Part shown: positions 28,922 to 40,558 of the stretch, piece by piece
Position numbering within the stretch: position 1 is the stretch's first letter
How the letters are laid out: every line of letters begins with the position of its first letter
Source: Ceratorhiza oryzae-sativae
Lineage: Eukaryota; Basidiomycota; Agaricomycetes; Cantharellales; Ceratobasidiaceae
Assembly (NCBI GenBank): GCA_030998015.1
Contig: JARWMV010000014.1
Span: 1 to 64,000 of the forward strand
Direction: 5' to 3'
Length of the DNA: 64,000 bases
Translations under genes and position numbers: made by a program
The notes under the pieces: generated by a model
The model's input: only the letters and a program-made list of their open reading frames with translations
The model's database searches: none
What the model was told of the DNA's origin: nothing

Positions 28922-31540
28922 CCAGCTAGCTCTACCTTGTCAATTCCCCTCTAAAGGCAACCAGTGTGAAGAACAGTCCCTAGCTGACTTATTAGCTTAA
29001 GTATCAGCTAGAAGGGCCTTGAGTCAAGGCCATGTTGCAAGCCCCAGCCCTAAGCACCTGACTTAGCCACTGTCAACAGTTGCTTACTGAGCAACAGGTG
29101 TCCATCAGCCACAAGCACATAAATACATATGGTGTCAAGCCACAAGACAGTAGACACACACAAGGCATCCAGCTGACACAAGCCACACATCAGCAGTAGT
29201 CAGGACATAGTCCAAACCATTAAGGGCATCAGCCACTTGTAAAGCAAAGTCCAACAACTGCTTTCAGAGGTTGTGACAATTTTGTGTACAACAAGCATTT
29301 GTGATCTGTGACTTGGAACAGATGAGCTGGGCCAAACCTGGCCAAACCTGTTGGCACTGGGCCATCCCAGTGTCCCTGGCTCCATCACTTACTGTGCACA
29401 CAGTCTGAAATCCTCTGTGCAGACTTGTCACATGGTGATATAGGCAGCATATATGTTGCCCAGATCCCAGAGAACATCTGGGCAATGTTTTTGCTGCACT
29501 TTACCATGGCTCTCTCCACTTGAGGACAAGCAGACATGCTGTCTAACTTGTCTGCACTAGCAATCACTAGCACTGCAACACCCACCTTGTTGGTACAGCC
29601 AACAGATTACTTTATGGACTCTGCCAATTTAGTCCCAAGGGGGAGGGCATAAGGATAGCAGTCACATGGCTACTTACAGTTCATATATGCATCACAATCT
29701 TGATGTATGATTTTTAGTTTTTAGTTTTTTACCATGCTGTTGTCACTTGAGTGAAATGTACTCTACATACACATATTCTATCACCATGCAAAGTGACTAA
29801 GACTATTGAGTGCAGTTTCATTGAGGGCAGAGCCCTTACATGTGTGTTCCAGTGCTGGAACTGGCTCCAAAGAGTCAGTGCTGGCACTGGCATTGCTGGA
29901 AATCCCTGGAATTTCTTCCCACAGCAGCTGGAATTTAGGCATGGAGGATTCCAGCTTGACATCTTTAATATATGGCAATTAAGCTACTCTCAATTGTTCC
30001 CTCCTCAACATCTGAAGAGCACACCATTTCAGCATTTACCAAGTTTAACAGCCCTGATCTAGGGAGACAGAATGCAGAGACAGTCATGAGCATGACTCAT
30101 GTTTTTCAGTCTGGACACCACCATGTGTGTCATAGGCCACTTCAATTTCCCTCCCCTCTTTTCTTCCTGGCTGGATCTTACTCAGACACACTGGCCTTTG
30201 CTGTGCCCAGCTGGACCTTGGTCTATCATTAGGACCAGCACTATCTCCAAGCCACTCTCTTACAGCCTAGCAACACCTGCTCAAGGCAGTGCTTTTCTGC
30301 TTCCTTTTCTTCCTTTTTCTCTATGTGTCACCTTGACTATGTATTGCTGTGCTTGGCTGTGTGTAACCAGTGTACAGCCTCATATGTGGCCATAGTATAA
30401 ATACAGTTGAGACCAAGCTGTTGAACACCAGCTTGGTCTCAAACTTGTCAAAACCCCTTCTACTCCTGTGTCTCACCTTTGAGCCCCTTGTCACCACCTT
30501 CCACAGAGACTGCATAAGCTAGCCTTGGCACATCTAGCCACCCATCTACCAAGGCAGTGCAACCCTTTGCATCTAGCCATGAATCACTAAGCTGTGCACA
30601 TGACTGACATATACATCATCCCCACTTCAAGACCCACTTAGTGATACCTAAGTGGCATGACAACCCTATTCAGGGAATCACACATCAGACTGGCCTTAAC
30701 CAGAGGCCTTATCAGACAACCAGGGAACACTGAGTGGTGAACCCAAGCCAGGGATTAGGACTATAAGTGGAGGTATTATCCTCATTAACCATACTTCAAG
30801 AGTACATGTCAGGGCCTAGAGACCAGGTTGTGACAACGTGAGCACTGTGACAAGCTTGGCCAATCATGCACCTACTTGTCACTATGCTTGTAGTATACAG
30901 GCCCTTATAAGCCACTGCTCACACCTTTCAGGAGATCCCTGGCCTTGTACATACAACTGATCAACCATCTGCAACAACTGGGTCCAATTTGGATGATCTG
31001 GAGTTGGAAATAAAATATAAAAATGACTGTGAAGCAAAGAGTCTTGGTCAAGATGACCAGCTAGCTGTTCAGGATGAAGATAACAAAGCCAAGAACATGG
31101 AGGCTCCTCTGGAAAAACCTGAGGGGTAATGAAAACAGAGGGAACAACACCTTATAATTAAATTTAATGACATGTTGTTGCAAGTCATCACCCTTATACA
31201 AGATGTGATTACAGGTAATTACTCTGGTTGTTTCCCCTACTTTTCATAACCCCCTATTATGATTATCCTTAATTATCCACACCAGATTTTGCTGGCCTTG
31301 ACAAGGAGCTGGAAGTGTGCCAGCTGGCAACAGCAAGGAGTTCAAGGCTGCTCAAAATGATGGTATCAACTTAACCAACCCATAATTATTAGGTGTGCTT
31401 GCAGGTGATCAGGCTCTCAAGCATTCAATTAATTGCTTATCTCCTCTACCAGGTAACTGGCCAGTGGAACCAGCCCCCAGACTCATCCCTGCAACTGTGG
31501 TTTCTTTCTAACTGTACATACATTCTTTATCACATGTGCA
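28922..31540. other. Gene-free repetitive DNA of unresolved type
   Basis: No convincing gene. Short open stretches on either strand (29,200-29,585 minus; 29,751-30,062 plus) lack recognisable domains. 30,300-31,000 looks LTR-like: TATA GTATAAATAC at 30,395 is followed by a perfect hairpin (30,407-30,420 with 30,429-30,442, arm TTGAGACCAAGCTG, 8-nt loop), and TGTGACAACGTGAG occurs at 30,830. CpG is nearly absent, so this is old repeat sequence. Confidence 0.5.
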
Positions 31541-31559
31541 TCAATACATGACTAATCTG

Positions 31560-31990
31560 CCAGTGACATCAGGGCTGTTTGGAAACAGTTTAGAAACCCA
31601 AACCAATTTCAAAACTGGGTTTATAATCCAAAATGTCATTAAAACTGTAACCTAAGGATTGCTCTTGCATCTAGCCCTAGGTTGGTGTGAGCTAAGCATT
31701 CTAGAAGGTAATTTGACATGCAGATCCGCATACATCAGGAAAAACTGGGTTGTTTATAAACCTGGATTTCACAGATTACAGGCAATTATAGGCAATTTGT
31801 GAAATCCAGTTTTAATAAACCTGGCTACCTCCCAGCCCATGCTCCCCATAGCACAGTGTTAAGCCATGAGCAGAATGTGGTCCTTGCTCCTGTCCCCTCC
31901 CCACTGGAAGCACTTTGGCGCTAATTTTGGGGAATTTCAAAATTCCGTTATTGCTATAGTCCTGGTTTGTCCACAGTTATTGCCTATAAT
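31560..31990 (-). repeat. Interspersed repeat F, copy 1
   Basis: Contains an inverted pair CTGGATTTCACA / TGTGAAATCCAG (31,765-31,810). Read in reverse, GTTGATTATAGG (near 31,990) through CCAAAGTGC (near 31,908) matches 44,652-44,745 in the same order. No coding potential was seen. CpG becomes common again from about 31,900 towards ATG8. Confidence 0.55.
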
Positions 31991-32492
31991 CAACACCCCC
32001 ACCATTTATTGTAGGTATTAAAAGGGGGGGTCAGCAATTCTTGCAACTGGTTTATCGGCTGTTATTCTCTGCTATTTACATTAATAATTCAGGTGGGTTT
32101 TCCCTGACGTAAAGACTGACGATCCACCCGACCAACACGAGTACTCCCTGTCGTGGGCATAGGACTGGTGAGGAGCCAATATATAGTTGTATAACAAAGT
32201 AAGAAATCTTATGCTGATGACACGGGATGACGGCAAGACAAGCGGCAGATTCATAGCTCATCTGCACGTTGCATGGACCGCCCCAAAATAGTCACCACGC
32301 ATCCAGCCACCGATGAAAGTCCAGGCAACGCAGAATGATTTGTAATATATGACTTTGTTTGGCTTCGGGCACGTGTTCAACACCCTATCCAAAGGTACAC
32401 CACAGGAGAGCTGCTACCAGCCACGACCACCATCCATCGACTGTTCACCAACTCAATAGTACTCTCCTATTCTCATTTAATATCCTTTAGTT

Positions 32493-33089
32493 ATGCGATC
32501 TAAGTTTAAAGACGAACACCCGTTCGGTGAGTACGTCAGGTTGCTCCTGTTCGGTTGTGGCTGAACAACTCCTCAGAAAAGCGCAAGGCCGAGGCTGAGC
32601 GAATCCGCCAGAAATATCCAGATCGTATTCCAGTGCGTGTTACGCTGGTCATTCGGTTGACCTCGCTAATACGATATCTCATTTAAGGTCATCTGCGAAA
32701 AGGCGGATCGGACGGATATCCCTACTATCGATAAGAAGAAATATCTCGTCCCGTCGGTACGCATCGATGTGTATCACGAATCCTGTCAGCTCACTTACCG
32801 CCCACCCTCTTGAAGGATCTGACTGTAGGCCAATTCGTCTACGTTATTCGCAAACGGATCAAGCTGGCTCCTGAGAAGGCTATTTTTATTTTTGTTGACG
32901 AGATACTTCCCCCGACGGCGGCTCTCATGAGCGCGATTTACGAGGAACACAAGTAAGCGTTTTATCTGTTTACGTACTTGATCTATGCTCAACCTGCTAC
33001 CAAGGGACGAGGACAACTTCTTGTACGTTTCATACTCTGGCGAGAATACGTTCGGGTCGATTGAAGGCGTGGAGAAACTGGAGCTGTAG
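32493..33089 (+). CDS. ATG8: Autophagy protein Atg8 (ubiquitin-like)
   Basis: Five exons: 32,493-32,526, 32,577-32,632, 32,688-32,756, 32,816-32,952 and 33,005-33,089. All introns are GT-AG and about 50-60 bp, giving 126 residues. It begins [11 protein letters not shown] and has [64 protein letters not shown] and ENTFG. The conserved Gly of NTFG is the lipidation site after Atg4 removes the tail, here [10 protein letters not shown]. In the family the lipidated protein sits on autophagosome membranes. It is convergent with the DnaJ gene 192 bp downstream. No single ORF spans it, so it is only visible by splicing. Confidence 0.96.
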
Positions 33090-33281
33090 GGGGTGACGAA
33101 CTTGAGTGACCCTCATGTTCAGCTGCCGCATCTTTTAAGCCCTACGCCTGATTGATGATATTTCCCACCCGCTTTCATTATGTAATATATACCAATTATT
33201 CTGATCAGTCGATGATGAGGATAATCCAAGAATTTTGTCACATCGCTGCGGAAAGAGTGTAACGGCTTGCCGAAACTTGGG

Positions 33282-35202
33282 TCATTGGTGCTGACATCCA
33301 GGTTCATCCTCGTCTCCTTCGTCTTCCCAATCTGTACGGTTATCCCCAAACTGAAAGTGGGTTAGAGTCCAACCGAAAGAGGCCAAGTGAAATACGCACG
33401 TTCGCGGCATTGGTGACTTCAAAATCAACGTCTGTGACAATAGGGGCCAACAAATCGGGCTTCTTTGGAGGCAGCAGTCGATTCAGTGCCTAGAGGAAAT
33501 TTGTGAGCAATGCGTGGACAAATGGAATCAGGTCTGCTGCATACTTCCCGATCAAGACCACGCGACCAGTCGTCATCCGGCATGTCAACCTCGTAAACAA
33601 CATACATGTCACCCTTATTCGAACTGTTGGGGTAAGGCATCCCCTCCCTTGTTATCTATTAGATTCGGATTGAACTATAATTCGCACCAGCTTACCGAGC
33701 GATTTTGACAGTGTCACCCGATCGAATGATGGTATCTTGGTTGGATTTAACCCGAATCCCTCGTCCGTCAAGATGATTTAGCAACACTCTATTGAATCCC
33801 GTCAGCGCCTCGGACAACGTAATGTGAACAATCACAAGCAGATCTGCTCCGGATCGTTTGAAGGTATTATGGGGCTTGGTCTTGAGCACAAAAACCAGAT
33901 CACCTGTCTCTTGGCCAGGCTGGAGACAGAAATAAAATAATTTATTGGCAGTGCAATTTGATTCACTTGCCTCTTGGTCTCCTTGACCAGTGAGAACAAT
34001 GCGTGCTTTATCCTCCATACCCTTACTGACGGTAAAGTCAATCTAGACCAAAGATTGGCAAGCTGAGGAACCTAAAAGGAGACCCCTACCTTTTTGTGTT
34101 CCTGAACAGTCCTATTGCCCTTGCACTTTTTGCATCTGAAGCACAGTCAACAGGGAGGCTTGCCAATAGCAAATGGGCTCGTACCTGTCTTTCTCTTTGA
34201 ATTTGGTACCATCTCCACCGCATTCAGGGCAAACCGTTCGAGAAACTCCGAACTACAAAATTTGTCAACGTCGACCAGGATCCGGGCACGAAGTCAATCA
34301 ACCTGATTGTGGCCAATCCTCTGGTTAATCTTCGTCACCCCTTTGCCTCCACAGACTACGCATTTGATCCTAGTTGATTTAGGTTTCCCACCGGAGCTGA
34401 AGAGATACTAGCTAGCTTAGTGAAGTTCCTATATTGAATTAACTGATGTCGTACATACCCATGACACTGTAAACAAACGACCTAGTTGGTTGGGAATGAC
34501 TCAAGGTACCTCCTGATGGGCCATATATTGTGCTCACGTTCCTGGACATATTCATCTTGACATCCTTCCCGAGATAAAGGTCCTCAAGCGACACTTCGTA
34601 TGGAATGATGGAGTCGTCCCCTCGGGTCGGTCGGCGGGTGTGTCCTCCCATTCCAAATGTGCCGGGGCCCATTCCAGCGAAAAGGTGAGCGAAAATATCT
34701 TCTGGGTCCATTTGCATTGCCTCGTCAAATGAATGACTCGGGCCGCCTGCGCCATACTGATCGTAAAAAGCACGCTTGTCCTCATTGATCAAAGTCTCAT
34801 ATCTGTATGTTAGGAGATTGCGTGTCGCATTCCGATGATACGGGAAAAGGGAGGTGATGCTTACGCAGTGGAAAGTTCTTGAAACTCTTGAGCCGCACTA
34901 GGATCGGGATTCTGTAATGTAGGGGATGGCCCCGTGAGCTCCAGTTACAGGATATGTTTTTACGGCCTAGGTCGCACCTTATCCTGGATAACAGGAATTC
35001 AGATGTTCAATATCAAATGAGAGCACGACTAGGACACATACTGGATGACTTTGTAATGCTTTCTTTTTGTATGCTCGCTTGACATCGGCTGTCCGTTGAA
35101 TTTCTCTTGATCAGCTGAATGCTCAGGAATATCCAAGAGCTTACAAGAGGTCGCATCAGGACTCAGCCCAAGAAGGTCGTAATATTTGGTATCAGCAACC
35201 AT
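33282..35202 (-). CDS. Type A DnaJ (Hsp40) co-chaperone, Ydj1/Xdj1 class
   Basis: Multi-exon (about nine exons). It starts MVADTKYYDLLGLSPDATS at 35,202. The J domain carries HPD, split by an intron after HP (34,980-35,040). A Gly/Met-rich linker (GPGTFGMGG) follows. The cysteine-rich zinc domain has four CxxCxG repeats: CLQCHGSG, CVVCGGKG, CPECGGDG and CKKCKGNR (34,480-34,110). The C-terminal substrate domain has DLVFVLKTKPH and EALTGF. The end is GCQHQ before the stop at 33,282; CQHQ is a CaaX-like prenylation motif, as in Ydj1 (CASQ). It delivers clients to Hsp70 and stimulates its ATPase. The paralogue assignment within type A is uncertain. Confidence 0.92.
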
Positions 35203-35963
35203 ACAGTTTGACTGTGGAAGCCGGCTTAAGATTTACGGTTATTTTGGCACTAAAGGTCAGAAGGCAACGGCACGTGATGGTGATTTTTTAAATAAATATA
35301 TAACTAGCCCCATGATCACGAGGTCAAATCACTTGAAGGAAAAGCAGGCGCGACAGGCGGAGAGGCGAAGAGGAGGAGGAAGCAGGGTGCGAATAGGAGA
35401 ACCAAGCGGATGGCGAAAAGGGGGCAGGCAAAAGGTGCAGAGCCAGCGACAGGCAAGTATCGCTGCGAAGTAATGAAACGGGGGCAGTTTAGTTGGGGTA
35501 ACGACATGTAATGACGTCCCATTACTTCGCCACGTCGGCGTCATTGGCGTATCGGCACCATTACCCTCCCCTCCCCTTTTCATTACGCCTAATTACACTT
35601 GATCGGACATTCAGGTTTTCCAGCGTAGCGCCTAAAATAACGGAACTCTCATAAAATCATTCAAGTAAGAAGTAAGGTTGGTAACAGCAAATAGATATGT
35701 TTTCGGATTGAAGTGGAGCGGAAGCATGCGATGAATGACATTATTTATTTTTCTTCCAGCTTAAACACAATCTCGGTGTTGGTGCGCCAGCGACCAGGCT
35801 GCTCACCCCACGTGATTGCTGGGTTGCGGCAAGACTGAAACAACGTCGAATAGATTGTGGTAGCATACCATTGAAGCAGCACCTCGAGCCATACAATTGA
35901 GCCACTTGTACTCAACCCTCGTTGGCACTAGCCAAAACCGTCATGTTCGTTTTTTGGAGCCTC
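35203..35963. other. Intergenic, no gene seen
   Basis: Upstream of the DnaJ gene. CpG-rich host-type DNA with purine-rich and pyrimidine-rich stretches near 35,340-35,440 and 35,560-35,580. Small ORFs in it look like chance openings. No tRNA or repeat was recognised. Confidence 0.6.
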
Positions 35964-36566
35964 ATCACGAAAACGCGCCCCCATCGAATAACTGCTCGGG
36001 AGGCGATTGAGTTCATTGAGTCCATTGAAATTAATGGACCCACCGCGAGCTCTCACGAGCTCCTTGAGCATTGCAAATTAGTGCATGATCGGGCGCCTAC
36101 GTTGCAAATGTTAACCAGAATGTAAACCCACCGTTATTTTTTAAAATAAATGCGTTCAATCGATTCTGCGGGCCAAACTACCCGTACGGGTGAGATAGGT
36201 GGAGCGGGCCAGCAGTATCGCCGAGGACTTCGACCGTGGCCTCACGAAATGTCTGGACGTTGAATTGTCTGACTAATGTTGGGTGGCCCCGAACCGACGA
36301 ATACACCTGAGACTGTATGAATTGCGACCCCGCCCACGTCACACGTGGGTAATTCGGTCTGCAGAATCGATTGAACTCATTTATTTTAAAAAAAATAACG
36401 GTGGGTTTGCATTCTGGTTAACATTTGCAACATAGGCGCCCGATCTTGCACTAATTTGCGATGCTCAATGAGCTCGTGAGAGCGAGGTGGGACCATTAAT
36501 TTCAGTGGACTCAATGATCTCAAACGCCTCCCGAGCAGTTATTCGATGGGGGCGCGTTTTCGTGAT
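35964..36566. repeat. Foldback repeat with arms of about 207 bp
   Basis: 35,964-36,170 is a near-perfect inverted copy of 36,361-36,566. Arm landmarks: ATCACGAAAACGCGCCCCCA and GGGCGCCTA on the left, complements on the right. The central spacer of about 190 bp is CpG-rich. Differences between arms are scattered, several of the C/T type. No transposase and no clear target duplication. The left arm is open as a short frame (35,922-36,125), which I do not take as a gene. Confidence 0.85.
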
Positions 36567-36939
36567 GTAACGAGCAAGTGAAAATCTGCTCTGCCCCCTC
36601 CCCCCTACTTTTTTGACCCTGTACGTGGAAGCAGTCTCACTCAATCGTAGCCAAAGTCATTTAATAACAAGGTTTATCGCCCGAGACTATCTCGCACGTT
36701 TTGCTCTGTTGTTTAGTATAATTATATCGATAGTTTTAACAACGAACTCGGTCGAAGTTGGAAACCGAAGAAGGGTGTCTATACATGTCTAAGTGGCCTA
36801 TGATCGAGGATATCGTCTCCTACAAACCTGCAGTTATACGTTGAAGTTTGACGGAGACCCTGTCCTAGCCATGCTCTGGAACGGAGGAATATCGCGTGGC
36901 CGGCTTCACGGTATTTGGCTAAAATCCACCAAACCTCTC

Positions 36940-37119
36940 GGGCAAAAGCCAAAAGTCTAGCTGGCACCAAGTAGCCCTAGATGTCTAAGTATGCTTTTCA
37001 CCACTCACTAGATTCCAAGTAGCACGGGCTACCAGCGCGACTAGCGTCCCATGAGCGCTAAAAGGCGTATTTAGACGCTGGGCTTCAAGTTTGCGCCAGG
37101 TAGATTTTTCGCTTTTGAC
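36940..37119. mobile_element. Diverged MITE related to 3,348-4,092
   Basis: GGCAAAAGCCAAAAGTCTAGC at the left and GGTAGATTTTTCGCTTTTG at the right are imperfect inverted ends. The centre matches the MITE at 3,348: TGTCTAAGTATGCTTTTCAC, then a complement near 37,060 (GCGTATTTAGACGC). It sits in single-copy-looking intergenic DNA. No duplication was resolved. 36,567-36,939 and 37,120-37,470 show no genes. Confidence 0.65.
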
Positions 37120-37477
37120 TATATTCTGTTTGCTTCATTAACTCTCATAGAGCTCTCGAACAATGCAAAAGGATAATTTTGATTATATGCCAAGTCAAAA
37201 ATTAAGCTAGACCACCAAAATCCGGCCAGTTTCGCGACGTGCTACGACGTCCATACAAATTTCTGGAGCTTGTTGATACATAGTGGTCTATATTGGGGCT
37301 TCGCCCCCTTCTATGGATTTTGGGCACAACAGCTGTCAAAACCAGTCGTGCATTACCCAGTGAGCAAGGTGTTCGTTCGTCGCACATATCAAATAGACGT
37401 TAATGGAACGTTAGGGTTCGACGCCACCTCGGGATCTGAGGAATAGACTCACAGACGACCCTTGGACCCATATATCG

Positions 37478-38165
37478 ATTTGCAAAGGTATTTTCCAAGC
37501 GCCGAACAAAGTTTGGTTTTTGTGTTTGTCGTGCAGTTGAAAAATTCGATGACCTCCCAAATTCGAGGACGAGCGCTCTGTATGATAGCTAAGATTGGCC
37601 GAAAAGAAAACTAGTGCGCATCAAATAGCAGAAGCCGCTTTCGGCTGCGATTGCTCTACGAAAAGCTGTGTTCGTGAGCTCTTTTGTCTTCAGCACCGTA
37701 AATCGTCGATTTCGAGCTAGTCACTTGGCTAGTGAACCCGTTTGAGAAGATTTATTCAAGTTGAAAGTCCGAAGGTGGTCCTCGTAGGCCTCGAAGGGCT
37801 TCAGTTGCAGCTGATCGTGTGGTCACTTGCGCAAAACTACTGTAAACTCTGGTTGTAGTCACTCGACAAGCGTATCTGATCGCATTGGCAGTTATTTCAG
37901 GTCTACTGTAATCTGTACCGGATATCCTGGTCACGCTCTGAATAGGAATCTGTGAAACGCTATGAACGGCACTTTTGTGTAAAGTGGTCCTATTCTCAAA
38001 TAGCCCGTTCGATGAGTTACATTTTCTGTGATCAATTTTAGCTATCATATGGAGCTGCCATCCTCGAACTCGTGGGGGCACGGTGGATTTCTGAACTGCG
38101 TGAATAACACAAAACCAAACTTTGTCAGCGCTTGGAAAATACTTTTGCGAATCGGTGTATTTTTT
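37478..38165. repeat. Inverted pair of about 130-bp related segments
   Basis: 37,478-37,600 (CGATTTGCAAAGGTATTTTC to ATGATAGCTAAGATTGG) resembles the reverse complement of 38,035-38,160 (CGATTCGCAAAAGTATTTTC to ATGATAGCTAAAATTG), with indels that change phase. The segment between contains a 149-codon minus-strand ORF (38,201-37,752) with no recognised domain. The phase differences argue that this is repeat DNA and not a duplicated gene. Confidence 0.6.
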
Positions 38166-38361
38166 GATGTGACAATTGTGGGGGAAGGCCTTGGCGAGCA
38201 ATGTAATCTGAAGTCAAAATGGAGGAGGAAAGGGAAGCGGCGTGAGAATAGAGAATGAAACAAAGCATGTGACAGAAGACCCGAGAAGACACCAGCTGCG
38301 ATAAGTGGGCACGTGGTTTGGGGAGACAACCATCTAGTGGCAGGCGAATCATCAAGTCCTA

Positions 38362-40260
38362 ATGAACTTCTATAAGGAGGCCGCTAAAATTCTCGATACA
38401 ATAGAGTCGAAAAAGTCGTCTATTAAAGGGTGCTTGGCCTTGGCGACGGAAAAAGATCGAAAGAGGCTTGGGGCCCTCATCATAGGTGAGTCGCCGGATG
38501 AGCAAGTTAGAGTGATCCCGGCTTACAATAGGTGGTCGGGCTAGACACACTCAAACGTATGTTCTCCTTCGCACATCCTCAATTTGTACCTCGCTGAACT
38601 CCAAAAGTCAAACCAACCATTGTGTCGATCATGGAAGCAACTCCCATGATGCGCGATGAGCGTCGACACCTGTACTCGCAAAACTTTGCTATGGTGCTTG
38701 TTCATGACCTGCTATTCACTCGTGGAGGTATACAAGCTGCAGACGGTCCAATAAAACAAGCAGTCGTTCGACACAAGACTCGTCTGCAGGCCGAGCTCGC
38801 GAAGACTAAGATTAGGCAGGGGGTCCAATCAAACGAGCAACTAGCACGGCCTGGTGATCCCCGTGCTGCAAATATCCCTCGGTATCTTCGAGTTAATAGA
38901 AATTTGTGGTCAACAGAGGATGCTATCGAGTATTATTCCTCTCAGAACTTCAGCGCAAGCAACGATTTGGGGATGCCTCTCCGGTATGTGAAAACTTTAG
39001 TTCCTCGGATAGTCTAAAGATGGGATCAGCAACCAGTTCTGTCAAGACCGCCACGTTCCTGACCTTCTGATATTCAATCGGGATTACTCTATACACTCGG
39101 ACGATGCGTATCACTCCGGGAAAATGATTGCACAAGATAAGGCGTCCTGTTTTCCCGCATTGGTGTTATGCCCTCCAGCCCTTGACGAGTCACACGTCAT
39201 CGACGCGACTGCAGCTCCAGGAAATAAAGTGGGTGAGCTTCCTTTTAGGGTATCTTTCGGGTGCTAACTTACCTTGAACGATAGACCTCTCATCTAAGCG
39301 CGCTCATGGGGAATAAGGGAAAGGTGAACCGGGATATACTGGTGTAAATTTCGTTAACGGTATCATGGAGTAGATTTTCGCGTTTGAGAAGAGCAAACGT
39401 CGGTTCCATACTCTGGAGAAAATGCTCCACAAGGCGAGATGCAAAAACGTGGAACCAATACTCGGTGACTTCCTAAACCAGGACCCGAGTGACCAGAAAT
39501 TTGCTCGGGTGACACACATGTGAGTTCTCCTCAGGTTGCAAGTTTTAGTTGTAGTACCCATAAAATTTGCAGTTTACTAGATCCATCCTGTAGTGGCTCA
39601 GGGATAATTAGTCGATTAGACTATCTGAGTTCGAGTTCAGAGGGTAAGAGGATCAGCATGCACGGATATTCTGGAGATCATTCATGGCAAGCCCCGTAAG
39701 GTGTGCCTGAGGATAGTTCTCCTTCCCGGCTTGCAGCTCTTTCAGACTTTCAAACAAGCATGATTCGACATGCGATGAAGTGTAAGCACCGCAACTCCGT
39801 GCTGAGAGTGCTGGAGCTTTATGCACGTGTCCAGTCCCAGCGGTCTGTCGGATCGTTTATTCAACATGTAGCATACATGTAGAAGAAAACGAAGCTGTTG
39901 TCGAGGCGATTCTTCAAGACGAAGACGTCAAAAAGAGAGGATTCGGACTAGCCCCGCGCTCACAAGTGTTATCCTGCTGGGAGAGGCGGGGGGTCCCTCA
40001 CATTGGGTTGAGTAAGTGACCATTCCAAAACATCACGCTATCAGTCATCTTAGACCCACTTAGGCCCAGATCAAACCGGCTCGCTGGTTCGTTGTGTGCC
40101 GGGTGAAGATATCCCAGGTACTATTGGCTTTTTTGTTGCTTGTTTCGTGCGCGAGACGTCGCATGCACCTCGCTCATCGCCGGCACAAAGACTGAAACAT
40201 AAAACATCTTTTACATCGGAAAGTGTTCCGGAAAAGCGTAGCAAAAAGAGGCGCACTTGA
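38362..40260 (+). CDS. RCM1: NSUN5/RCM1-type rRNA cytosine-5 methyltransferase
   Basis: Multi-exon. It starts MNFYKEAAKILDTIESKKSSIKG at 38,362, matching the N-terminus of the NSUN5/Rcm1 family. Next come VHDLLFTRGGI and KTRLQAELAKTKIRQGV (38,700-38,820), PRYLRVN (38,880), the SAM-binding DATAAPGNKTSHLSAL (39,205-39,310), motif IV DPSCSGSG (39,580), and YSTCS with the catalytic Cys near 39,850. The C-terminal exon (40,068-40,260) is basic and ends KRSKKRRT. The family makes m5C in large-subunit rRNA in the nucleolus. Introns are inferred from GT-AG signals; the small 38,540-38,620 junction is least certain. Confidence 0.9.
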
Positions 40261-40558
40261 CTCACTCACAGGACGCACGTCTGCTGCGGTGGAGGGGCTG
40301 ATTTCGCATGTGCATAGATTCATGTAAATGATTGGAGAAATTGGCATTCCCTGGTCGGAGGGTTGGAGAGCGAAGATCAGTTCAATAGGATAAGTTGAAT
40401 ACATAAATCTAGATATCCGAAATTTTGATAACATCTGCCCCCATATCCGCAGCGTTACCACGTCGGATAATCGAGTGGCTAGTTGGCTGACAAGTCAACA
40501 AGCTCACGTGACCTCAATCCAACCTCGACTTGTCCGCCACATCGCTGTATCAGACAAA

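Noticed and set aside
28922..31540. Genes in the minus ORFs at 29,200-29,585 and plus ORFs at 29,751-30,395
   Set aside because: Short, no domains, CpG-depleted repeat background; nothing supports coding.
37752..38201. 149-codon minus-strand ORF upstream of NSUN5
   Set aside because: Part of it is an inverted, phase-shifted copy of 37,478-37,600; no domain or conserved splice pattern was found. Treated as repeat DNA.
39600..39650. B-box-like GTTCGAGTTC that could suggest a tRNA gene
   Set aside because: It lies within an NSUN5 exon after the DPSCSGSG motif, and there is no A-box or cloverleaf.
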